A DNA stretch of 5,128 bases from Betaproteobacteria bacterium (GTDB lineage Bacteria; Pseudomonadota; Gammaproteobacteria; Burkholderiales; SG8-41): contig JANXSE010000279.1 in assembly GCA_025356695.1 (NCBI GenBank), positions 1-5,128 on the forward strand. Direction: 5' to 3'. The translations under genes were made by a program, and so were the position numbers. Below, piece after piece: positions 1 through 4,821 of this stretch. Each line of letters begins with the position of its first letter. The stretch's first letter is position 1. The notes below the pieces were generated by a model. The model was not told the DNA's origin. It was given only the letters and a program-made list of their open reading frames with translations, and did no database searches.

Positions 1-48
1 CTCGACTTCCTTGCCTATTTCGCCGCAATCCGCATCAGGAAAATCCAT
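1..48 (-). CDS. Start of the second gene cassette's reading frame (partial, runs off the left edge)
   Basis: Read on the - strand, an ATG at 48-46 opens a frame of 16 codons without a stop to the window edge: MDFPDADCGEIGKEVE. A GTG directly upstream (51-49) is in the same frame and is an alternative start. A GGGGG run four bases before the ATG could serve as a weak ribosome binding site. The frame begins about 30 bases after the attC recombination point at 79/80, where the coding frame of the next cassette in an array is expected. The visible residues are acidic and too few to assign a family. The frame is supported mainly by position. Confidence 0.45.
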   Translation of the reverse strand, partial: MDFPDADCGEIGKEVE

Positions 49-73
49 CACGCCCCCAGAAGAATGCACTGCC

Positions 74-154
74 GTCTAACGTCCGAGCTAAAGGGCGCCG
101 CGCTTTTGCGGCGTCCAGCGACCGAAGGGAGCGACCTTGAGCGACGTGTTATGT
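74..154 (-). other. attC: attC recombination site of the first gene cassette
   Basis: This 81-bp imperfect palindrome is bounded by integron core boxes. In cassette orientation (- strand) R'' is ACATAAC (154-148) and R' is GTTAGAC (80-74), a perfect GTTRRRY. Inside R'' and R' the arms continue to pair: GTC-GCT-CAAGG on one side faces CCTTTA-GCT-CGGAC on the other, with unpaired bases in the second arm, as expected for L'' and L' with extrahelical bases. The centre folds further through GCCGC and GCGGC (about 98-112) around a short A-rich loop. IntI folds the bottom strand of such sites, here the + strand, and cuts between G and TT of R' (80/79). The stop codon of the cassette gene lies inside R''. 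The R'' box differs from RYYYAAC at one position. Confidence 0.9.
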
Positions 155-580
155 GTCATTTGATTTCGGCAGGACCCAAGGAACCACAACGAGCAATGCC
201 CACCAAACGACAACTTGAAAGAACACGTAGTAGACAAAGCCATCGCCCACATTGCCAACAACAAGTAAGAAACACGACACGGCAGAAGCAAACGCGAATA
301 TTTGAGTGCGCAATGCAATTGCACGAATGCCGGCCCATTGCCATGCAATCAGCCAAGGTGCAACGCATACTGCCACGACCACAAGTAGGCCAGGAAGCGA
401 GTCTGCCAATTCAGAGGCCTTTACAGGTTGGCTACTCGCGAATGCGGATCCCCAGTCAATCCCGCAATTAATTGAGATGACATTGAACACAAGACACACT
501 ACCAAGAATGCGCGGGAGGCTTGCGTTGTTGATATGGACCCGCTCATTTGGGTTTCAGTGCGCGATCGGATGACACATAA
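80..580 (-). mobile_element. Integron gene cassette, first position, 501 bp
   Basis: The cassette boundaries follow from the IntI cutting rule (G^TT). The leading core GTTATGT lies at 581-575 and the trailing core GTTAGAC at 80-74, so the cassette runs from T580 to G80 on the - strand. In the excised circle, R' would be GTTATGT, the exact complement of the cassette's R'' ACATAAC. This relation is known for genuine cassettes and confirms that both ends belong to the same unit. It holds one gene (547 to 149) that fills nearly all of it, plus the attC. Its base composition is visibly poorer in GC than the flanking chromosome (28 of 60 bases at 181-240), consistent with a separate origin. No internal promoter was recognised. 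Confidence 0.88.
149..547 (-). CDS. Cassette-encoded membrane protein of unknown function, 132 aa
   Basis: I do not recognise this family. The protein is strongly hydrophobic with about four likely transmembrane helices: residues 13-28, 52-72 (a run rich in Val and Leu ending WLIAWQWAG), 82-100 and 104-124 (with VVVWWALLVVV). The loop at about 29-50 is polar and the C-terminus is short. It is therefore probably an inner-membrane protein. The ATG at 547 is the first in the frame within the cassette, 34 bases from the cassette start. No Shine-Dalgarno sequence precedes it. Instead the ATG overlaps the TGA of a short frame coming through attI (ATGA at 547-544), so it may be translated by coupling. 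The TAA stop (151-149) lies inside the attC R'' box, an arrangement typical of cassette genes. Expression probably depends on the integron Pc promoter. That it is a real gene is likely; its role is unknown. Confidence 0.8.
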   Translation of the reverse strand: MSGSISTTQASRAFLVVCLVFNVISINCGIDWGSAFASSQPVKASELADSLPGLLVVVAVCVAPWLIAWQWAGIRAIALRTQIFAFASAVSCFLLVVGNVGDGFVYYVFFQVVVWWALLVVVPWVLPKSNDT

Positions 581-690
581 CGTGAATTAGGTTGCCTAAA
601 AGACGCTTTGCATTCCGCCTGTCTACCACCTTTGGGTGATAACCATTCCAGAATCAAACCGTTATTGGCGTATGCGTAATAAAAAATCAT
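544..690 (-). CDS. Short attI-spanning leader frame (48 aa) ending in ATGA overlap with the cassette gene
   Basis: From ATG 690-688 this frame crosses the whole attI site and the recombination junction. It ends at TGA 546-544, sharing ATGA with the start of the cassette membrane-protein gene. The predicted peptide begins MIFYYAYANN and has no recognisable domain. Its last 12 codons come from the cassette, so its C-terminus would change with every new first cassette. The ATG has AGGA only two bases upstream, and it lies at the expected transcription start of the candidate Pc promoter, so it may be read from a leaderless or near-leaderless mRNA. By analogy with ORF-11 in attI1 of class 1 integrons, which improves translation of cassettes lacking a ribosome binding site, the role may be translational coupling. 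It could also be chance: in-frame starts at 741 and 729 also exist, but they lie upstream of the candidate -10. Confidence 0.4.
   Translation of the reverse strand: MIFYYAYANNGLILEWLSPKGGRQAECKASFRQPNSRYVSSDRALKPK
575..660 (-). other. attI: attI primary recombination site of the integron
   Basis: The site lies between intI and the first cassette. Its crossover core GTTATGT (581-575, - strand) now carries the TTATGT of the inserted cassette. Four bases before it is ACCTAAT (592-586), a six-of-seven match to the inverse core RYYYAAC, so the two boxes form a simple site for an IntI pair. Further upstream are GGTTATCAC (644-636) and GGTTTGAT (660-653), which could be accessory IntI-binding direct repeats like DR1 and DR2 of attI1. 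A palindrome TTAGGTTGCCTAA (587-599) overlaps the inverse core. The core is secure. The outer limit at 660 is an estimate, because attI sites differ between integron classes. Confidence 0.7.
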
Positions 691-696
691 GTTCCT

Positions 697-725
697 AGCA
701 TATCCCAATGGACGGCCAACGCCAA
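697..725 (-). promoter_or_regulatory. Candidate cassette promoter Pc, overlapping the 5' end of intI
   Basis: On the - strand TTGGCG (725-720) and TATGCT (702-697) are separated by exactly 17 bases. Each matches four of six consensus positions for a sigma-70 -35 and -10 element. The promoter points through attI into the cassettes. It lies partly inside the divergent intI coding sequence, as Pc does in class 1 integrons. Transcription would start near 690, at the ATG of the short attI frame. No competing hexamer pair of better quality was found on this strand between attI and intI. Confidence 0.45.
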
Positions 726-1712
726 TCATCCAATTCGCCAATTCAGGGGCCGCGTCTGCTCGATCAGGTGCGCGACGTCATACGGCGCAAACATTACAGC
801 TATCGCACTGAAGAGGCATACGTTTTCTGGATCAAGCGTTTCGTCTTTTTTCACCAAAAGCGCCACCCGCGCGAGTTGGGAAATGCGGAAGTCACGGCTT
901 TTCTAAACGAATTGGCGCGCGGGCGTGGCGTTGCCGCCTCAACACAGAACCAGGCATTGTCCGCGCTGGTGTTTCTGTATAAAGAGGTTTTGCAACAACC
1001 GCTGGCCTGGCTCGATGATCTTGAGCGGGTTAAACGTCCGGCGCGCTTGCCGACGGTGCTGACCGCTGCCGAAGTTCGGCGATTGCTGGCACAGATGACC
1101 GGTACCAAATGGCTGATCGCGAGCCTGATCTATGGCGCCGGATTACGCTTGCGGGAATGCTTGAACCTGCGTGTCAAAGACATCGAGTTCGACTATCTGC
1201 AGGTGATTGTGCGCGACGGCAAGGGCGGGAAGGATCGCGTGACGATGTTGCCCGAGGGGTTGGTCGAGCCGTTGCGGCAGCATCTGGTGCGTGTCAAAGC
1301 CTTGCATGAAAAGGACCTTGCAGGCGGTTACGGTGAAGTGGAATTGCCGGATGCATTGGTCCGGAAATATCCGCGTGCGGCGTATGAGTGGGGATGGAAA
1401 TATGTGTTCCCGTCCTATAAGTTGTCGGCAGACCCGCGCACCGGCGTCATCCGGCGCCATCATGTTTATGACGATGTTCCCGGGCGTGGCGTGAAACAGG
1501 CGGCGCGCGCTGCCGGCATTGCCAAACACGTGAGCTGCCACACGTTGCGCCATTCATTTGCCACGCATCTGATTGAAAACGGTTACGACATTCGGACCGT
1601 TCAGGAACTGCTCGGGCATTCGAGCGTGGAAACGACGATGATTTACACCCACGTCATGAACAAGGGCGGCAGGGGCGTGAAAAGCCCGCTGGATCGCTTC
1701 GGGCCGATGTAG
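708..1712 (+). CDS. intI: Integron integrase IntI (tyrosine recombinase), full length, 334 aa
   Basis: This enzyme recombines attC sites of cassettes with attI (insertion) and attC with attC (excision). Residues about 14-105 form the N-terminal SAM-like DNA-binding domain and about 115-325 the catalytic domain. All active-site residues are visible: R147 in GAGLR, K172 in GKGGK, H278 and R281 in [11 protein letters not shown]304 in LLGH, and the nucleophile Y313 in TMIYTH. The insert specific to IntI, which separates it from XerC/XerD, is present at about 212-236 ([19 protein letters not shown]). It is followed by [11 protein letters not shown], and the C-terminus carries the GRGVKSPLD signature. 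The length is normal for IntI and no frameshift was found. ATG 708 is the first start after an in-frame TAG at 696. No strong ribosome binding site is visible. The gene diverges from the cassettes. No LexA-type box was found upstream, so SOS control is not evident. Confidence 0.96.
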   Translation: MDGQRQSSNSPIQGPRLLDQVRDVIRRKHYSYRTEEAYVFWIKRFVFFHQKRHPRELGNAEVTAFLNELARGRGVAASTQNQALSALVFLYKEVLQQPLAWLDDLERVKRPARLPTVLTAAEVRRLLAQMTGTKWLIASLIYGAGLRLRECLNLRVKDIEFDYLQVIVRDGKGGKDRVTMLPEGLVEPLRQHLVRVKALHEKDLAGGYGEVELPDALVRKYPRAAYEWGWKYVFPSYKLSADPRTGVIRRHHVYDDVPGRGVKQAARAAGIAKHVSCHTLRHSFATHLIENGYDIRTVQELLGHSSVETTMIYTHVMNKGGRGVKSPLDRFGPM

Positions 1713-1714
1713 CG

Positions 1715-1745
1715 GTAGCCCGGAAGGAGCGCAGCGTATTCCGGG
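1715..1745 (+). repeat. REP element, forward copy
   Basis: This 31-bp element begins with a GTAG head, followed by an imperfect palindrome whose outer stem CCCGGAA/TTCCGGG encloses a GGAGCGCAGCGTA core. That is the layout of repetitive extragenic palindromes mobilised by REP-associated tyrosine transposases (RAYT, TnpA-REP). It starts two bases after the intI stop codon. It pairs with an inverted copy at 1836-1866. No RAYT gene lies in the window. Confidence 0.8.
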
Positions 1746-1835
1746 GTGGCGTTAATGGATTGGCGGGCAAGGGCGAAACGCAGGTCTTGTGGTGCGCGTC
1801 GGCAAAACAGCCGTATGCGATGGAAGCGCAGTATT

Positions 1836-1866
1836 CCCGGAATACACTGCGCTCCTTCCGGGCTAC
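1836..1866 (-). repeat. REP element, inverted copy
   Basis: On the - strand this matches the element at 1715-1745 over 31 bases with a single difference (GCAGTG instead of GCAGCG). Together the two form an inverted pair (BIME-like) with 90 bases between them, sitting between the convergent ends of intI and the downstream gene. The pair could fold into one large stem in RNA from either side. It may slow transcription or protect 3' ends, as REP sequences do elsewhere, but no T-tract typical of an intrinsic terminator follows. The 90-base spacer shows no gene. Confidence 0.8.
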
Positions 1867-1881
1867 GGGTCTGTAGAAACG

Positions 1882-2535
1882 TTACGCGGCGTTTTTCTTC
1901 GGCGCGGTTTTTTTATTTGCCCAGTAATCCGGTGAAGCCTTCGTCTTCGCCAACGCTTCCGCGCTTTCGGTGCCCGGCGCCATCGAGGCATTGGTGCCGG
2001 CCATCACCTGATGGTGGTCGATGTTCAAGAGGCGCAGCCAGCTTTGCTGCCCGAGTGTCAAGCCGATTGCGCAGCCGAGTTCGACCAGTTCCGGTTCGTT
2101 GAAGTGCATGTGCATGCGTTGCCAGAACGCGTCGTCGGTGTCGAGGCGCCAGACAATGGCTTCGGCGTAGGCCAGCGCGGCTTTCTGGCGTTCGTTGTAT
2201 TTGACAGATTTTTCGAAATTGATCAGGTCGTCGTAATGCGTTTCCTTCAAGCCGGCCTCGGCGCCTTTGATCGAGCGCTGGTTGCCGCAGAATTCGCAGA
2301 TCACCGAGCGCGAGACGTAGACGCGGCAGAGTTCTTTGACGGCGTGATCGAGGATGCCGTTGCGGAACACGTTGTTCCACGAATCGGCGAAAAACCAGAA
2401 GCAGGCTTTGACGTGGGCGCGGATGGCCGAGCTTTCGGGGCGCGGCGTGCCTTCGCGTGCGCAGCGCTCCATCTCGGCGCGCATTTTGTCGTCCATCTGT
2501 TCGAACGGCACGTAGCTGATGCGTTGTTTGGCCAT
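1882..2535 (-). CDS. Carboxymuconolactone decarboxylase / AhpD-like family protein, 217 aa
   Basis: The protein resembles the all-alpha AhpD-like fold. The region from about residue 36 to 130 carries the family core, with the CxxC pair C80-E-F-C83 after LCRVYVSRSVI. In AhpD the pair acts in thiol-disulfide exchange during peroxide reduction; other members are decarboxylases or uncharacterised. The histidine that usually follows CxxC is absent here (GNQRS), so classic AhpD chemistry is uncertain. A second conserved block, ERQKAALAYAEAIVWR, lies at 115-130. The C-terminus is Lys/Ala rich. No signal peptide is seen, so it is probably cytoplasmic. ATG 2535 is chosen because AAGGAG lies eight bases upstream; the 59 codons that could extend the frame cross the neighbouring regulator. 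It is divergent from a LysR gene, which probably regulates it. Confidence 0.85.
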   Translation of the reverse strand: MAKQRISYVPFEQMDDKMRAEMERCAREGTPRPESSAIRAHVKACFWFFADSWNNVFRNGILDHAVKELCRVYVSRSVICEFCGNQRSIKGAEAGLKETHYDDLINFEKSVKYNERQKAALAYAEAIVWRLDTDDAFWQRMHMHFNEPELVELGCAIGLTLGQQSWLRLLNIDHHQVMAGTNASMAPGTESAEALAKTKASPDYWANKKTAPKKNAA

Positions 2536-2590
2536 GGCGTTGCTCCTTCCGGTCGTTTGATTGACGCTATTCTGCCTGTTGCAAAAAACT

Positions 2591-2620
2591 TTGGTATCCT
2601 GCCACAAGGTAACATATTGT
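2591..2620 (+). promoter_or_regulatory. Weak candidate promoter of the LysR gene
   Basis: TTGGTA (2591-2596) and TATTGT (2615-2620) are 18 bases apart and each matches four of six sigma-70 consensus positions. Transcription would start within a few bases of the ATG at 2630, giving a very short leader, which agrees with the lack of a Shine-Dalgarno sequence there. The -35 overlaps the T-N11-A dyad, so binding there would repress the gene, as in autoregulated LysR genes. Confidence 0.3.
2592..2604. promoter_or_regulatory. Candidate LysR binding box (T-N11-A)
   Basis: TGG-N7-CCA is a dyad that exactly fits the T-N11-A form of LysR-type operators. It is placed between the divergent LysR and AhpD-like genes, 25 bases before the LysR start codon. 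The flanking bases TT and CAA extend the symmetry only partly. The short length makes a chance match possible, but the position is the expected one. Confidence 0.45.
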
Positions 2621-2629
2621 TGCAAAAAC

Positions 2630-3544
2630 ATGCCTACGAGTAAAAACCTGCTCAATCTGATGTCGACCTTTGCCGCAGTGGTGAAGGCCGGCAGCTTTAC
2701 GCGTGCTGCCACGCGTGTTGATCTATCGAAGTCAGTGGTTAGCCGGCATGTCTCAATGCTGGAAAAAGAACTCGGCGTGCAACTGATGTATCGCTCGACG
2801 CACCGGCTGAGTCTGACCGAAGCCGGCGAGCGCTTTTACGAATACTGCAAAGACCTCGAACATGTCGCCGAACAGGCCGCTGCTGCTGCGACGGCGGCGC
2901 GTGAACAGCCGCAGGGCTCATTACGTATCACGCTGCCGCAGACGTTGGTGGTGTCGCCGGTTGGCGCCTTGATTACGCGCTTTCAGCAAACACATCCGGC
3001 GGTGCAACTCGACGTGCGCGTGACCAGCTTGCAGGTTGATCCGGTCGAGGAGGGTTTTGATATTGCGCTGCGCATCGGCGAACTCGCCGATTCAAGTCTG
3101 GTCTGCCGCAAGCTGTGCGATGTGCGTTTTGTTGCGGTTGCCGCGCCCGCTTATTTGAAACGCTGCGGCACGCCGCGCGAACCGGCGGAATTGTCGGGCC
3201 ACAACTGCCTGAATTATTCGGAATTCGAGTCGCGTGCGCGCTGGCGTGCCGGCAAACGCACGGCGCGCGGACGTAATGCGCCGCTGCCCGGCAATCTCAG
3301 CACTAACAGCGGCGTGCTGCTGATGAATGCGCTGCTGGCGGGGCAGGGCATTGTCGTCGGGCCCGATCTGATGTTCGAAGCGCATCTGGCGCGCAAGCAG
3401 TTGCGTTTAATACTCGAAGCGTTTCCGTTTGAGGCGACGGGCCTTTATGCGGTGTTTCCGCCGGCGCGTTTTACGTCGGTGAATCGCCGCGCTTTCGTCG
3501 AGTTTCTCGCTGCGGCGCTGCAGCGCCGCCGGCCTCAGTCCTGA
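2630..3544 (+). CDS. LysR-family transcriptional regulator, 304 aa
   Basis: The N-terminal winged helix-turn-helix covers about residues 5-63, with the typical FAAVVKAGSFTRAAT, the recognition helix SKSVVSRHVSMLEKELGVQL and RSTHRLSLTEAGERFY. An Ala/Gln-rich linker helix follows (about 70-95). The effector-binding domain runs from about 97 (GSLRITLPQTL) to 298, and includes VDPVEEGFDIALRIGELADSS-type features of the CrgA-like group. The length is normal. ATG 2630 gives the usual spacing to the helix-turn-helix; a possible TTG start at 2561 would add 23 unlikely residues. No ribosome binding site is seen. The gene is divergent from the AhpD-like gene, so control of that gene and of itself is likely. 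Its 3' end overlaps the opposing MFS gene by 10 bases. The effector cannot be predicted. Confidence 0.92.
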   Translation: MPTSKNLLNLMSTFAAVVKAGSFTRAATRVDLSKSVVSRHVSMLEKELGVQLMYRSTHRLSLTEAGERFYEYCKDLEHVAEQAAAAATAAREQPQGSLRITLPQTLVVSPVGALITRFQQTHPAVQLDVRVTSLQVDPVEEGFDIALRIGELADSSLVCRKLCDVRFVAVAAPAYLKRCGTPREPAELSGHNCLNYSEFESRARWRAGKRTARGRNAPLPGNLSTNSGVLLMNALLAGQGIVVGPDLMFEAHLARKQLRLILEAFPFEATGLYAVFPPARFTSVNRRAFVEFLAAALQRRRPQS

Positions 3545-4725
3545 CTGCTTAACGAGCGTAGCGCCGGCCGCAGCACTAGGCAGGCGGGCAGCGTCAGAAA
3601 GGCGAGCAGCGCGGTAATGATCATCGCGTCGGCAACGCCGATGGCATCGCCGATCACGCCGAGCACCAGCGGCGTGACGAGACCGCAGGTCGAGCCCAAC
3701 GTGTAGAACAGACCGAAGGCGCGCGGCAGCTTGTCCGGCTCGACCAGATCGCCGATGGTGGCGTAGAGCACTGATGAAGTGCCGTTCAAGGCGACACCGA
3801 TCAGCGGCAGCAGCAGATAGGCCGCCACGTCGGGCAGCACCAGTACGAGCAGGATACCGGCGCCGGTGGCGACTTCGGTCAGCACGATGGTGCGCACCAC
3901 GCCCAGCCGTTCGGCCAGAAAACCGCAGGCGAGCTTGCCCGCCATGCCGCCGACCAGGACCAGCGGCACCGACAGTGCGGCCCAGCCCGCCGGTAAATCT
4001 TTTGCAATCATCAGGAATGCAATGAAGGTGAGGAAGCCGGTGCGCACGCCGTTGTCGATGACTTCGATTGCGCACAGCGCGGCAAAGCCGCCGCGATGGC
4101 GTATGCCCCAGCCTTTGGTAGGCGTTGCCGCGCCGGTTTCTTTTTTTGTTTGGTGTTCGTTGCCGATATTGCTGTCGATGACGATCAGCAGCGTCAGTGC
4201 CGCAGCGAGAGCGAGACTGCCGAAGGCGGTGACCGGCACCTGCCAGGGCACGCCGGCGACAGCGAGCATGCTGATGGCACCGCCGAAGGTGAACTTACCG
4301 ACGTCGCCGGCGAAGTTATAGGTGCCGAGCGCAGCGCGCCGGCCGCTGCCTGGATAGGCGTGCGAGATCAGCGTTGAACACAGCGGATGCTGAACAGCGG
4401 AACCAAAGCCGGCGAAGAACAGCGCCAGCAGCACGGCAACGAAGCCGCTGGCCTGACCAAGCGCGATATAGGCGAGCCCGGCGCAGGCGGTGCCGAAGGC
4501 GAGCAGGTTGCGCGCGCCCAGACGTTCGGCGAGCAAACCGGCCGGCGTCTGAAACAACGCCATCGCCGCGCGTAGCGCCGAGCGCACGAGGCCGACCTGC
4601 GCGAGCGAGAGATTAAAGGTCTGCGCCAGCATCGGCAGCAGCACATAACTCATGTCTGAGAGGCCGTCGTGCAGCGTGTGCGCAGTGCAGCAGGCGGCGA
4701 GCGTGCGTTTGGGTGGCGTCGGCAT
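3535..4725 (-). CDS. Major facilitator superfamily transporter, 396 aa
   Basis: This is an inner-membrane secondary transporter with about 12 hydrophobic helices in two halves, separated by a polar cytoplasmic linker (about residues 186-212). The MFS motif-A loop appears in both halves: GLLAERLGARN (63-73) and GFLAERLGVVR (268-278). The N-terminal HTLHDGLSDMSYVLLPML and the block GSAVQHPLCSTL with RRAALGTYNFAGDVGK resemble fosmidomycin-resistance-like (Fsr) MFS proteins, but the substrate is not predictable. ATG 4725 gives a normal MFS length. The frame stays open to 5082, but the ATGs at 4758 and 4755 fall in or next to an extended -10 element, and the rest of the extension overlaps the divergent small gene and has no MFS character. 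No clear ribosome binding site precedes 4725. Its 3' end overlaps the LysR gene tail to tail. Confidence 0.9.
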   Translation of the reverse strand: MPTPPKRTLAACCTAHTLHDGLSDMSYVLLPMLAQTFNLSLAQVGLVRSALRAAMALFQTPAGLLAERLGARNLLAFGTACAGLAYIALGQASGFVAVLLALFFAGFGSAVQHPLCSTLISHAYPGSGRRAALGTYNFAGDVGKFTFGGAISMLAVAGVPWQVPVTAFGSLALAAALTLLIVIDSNIGNEHQTKKETGAATPTKGWGIRHRGGFAALCAIEVIDNGVRTGFLTFIAFLMIAKDLPAGWAALSVPLVLVGGMAGKLACGFLAERLGVVRTIVLTEVATGAGILLVLVLPDVAAYLLLPLIGVALNGTSSVLYATIGDLVEPDKLPRAFGLFYTLGSTCGLVTPLVLGVIGDAIGVADAMIITALLAFLTLPACLVLRPALRSLSSQD

Positions 4726-4753
4726 TGTATTTTTTGAAGAGCCGTGAGCGAAC

Positions 4754-4762
4754 ATCATAGCA
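4754..4762 (-). promoter_or_regulatory. Extended -10 promoter element of the MFS gene
   Basis: On the - strand TGC-TATGAT matches the extended -10 form TGn-TATAAT with one difference in the hexamer. No good -35 lies 17-18 bases upstream, which extended -10 promoters tolerate. Transcription would begin near 4747, leaving about 22 bases of leader before ATG 4725. This favours that start over the ATGs at 4758 and 4755. Confidence 0.5.
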
Positions 4763-4788
4763 GGCGCCGTCTGTGCCGTGCGCCGGTG

Positions 4789-4794
4789 TAAAAT
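4789..4794 (+). promoter_or_regulatory. Candidate -10 element of the small membrane protein gene
   Basis: TAAAAT matches TATAAT at five of six positions and lies 27 bases before the ATG at 4822. No convincing -35 hexamer was found at the usual distance. Together with the opposing extended -10 at 4754-4762, the 96-base gap appears to hold two divergent promoters. Confidence 0.35.
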
Positions 4795-4821
4795 GGCGAC
4801 GTTATCAACTGGCGGGCTTGT

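Larger units (their letters stand above)
2577..2629. promoter_or_regulatory. Operator-like direct repeats in the divergent intergenic region
   Basis: TGTTGCAAAAAAC (2577-2589) and TGTTGCAAAAAC (2618-2629) are near-identical copies in the same orientation, starting 41 bp apart. This is about four helical turns, so both face the same side of the DNA. Each contains the palindrome TTGCAA. They flank the T-N11-A dyad at 2592-2604, and the second copy abuts the LysR start codon. Such spacing suits cooperative binding of a tetrameric LysR regulator or of another factor. Binding is inferred from layout only. Confidence 0.4.

Noticed and set aside
64..590. Frames on the + strand across the cassette (135 and 94 aa)
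   Set aside because: They ignore the cassette boundaries and cut through attC or the attI core. The - strand gene starts near the cassette front and stops inside R'', as cassette genes do.
621..644. Second attC-like site in attI (GTCTACCACC facing GGGTGATAAC)
   Set aside because: The inverted arms are very short, the boxes do not match RYYYAAC/GTTRRRY on both sides and there is no L-box spacing. It is better seen as part of attI.
1143..1553. 136-aa frame antisense to intI
   Set aside because: It is a shadow frame over the conserved catalytic domain of intI with no independent features.
708..1712. intI read as a XerC/XerD recombinase
   Set aside because: The extra block at residues 212-236 and the C-terminal GRGVKSPLD signature are specific to integron integrases, and an attI/attC cassette lies next to it.
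1867..1881. Intrinsic terminator between the REP pair and the AhpD-like gene
   Set aside because: No GC-rich stem followed by a T-tract is present in these bases. Only the REP hairpins could act on transcription here.
2011..2643. Long + strand frame (210 aa) antisense to the AhpD-like gene
   Set aside because: It is a mirror frame of a well-supported gene with GC-rich third positions. Its protein has no domain character, and it overlaps the true gene, the intergenic operator region and the LysR start.
2536..2712. 59-residue upstream extension of the AhpD-like frame
   Set aside because: ATG 2535 has AAGGAG at ideal spacing. The extension would overlap the first codons of the divergent LysR gene.
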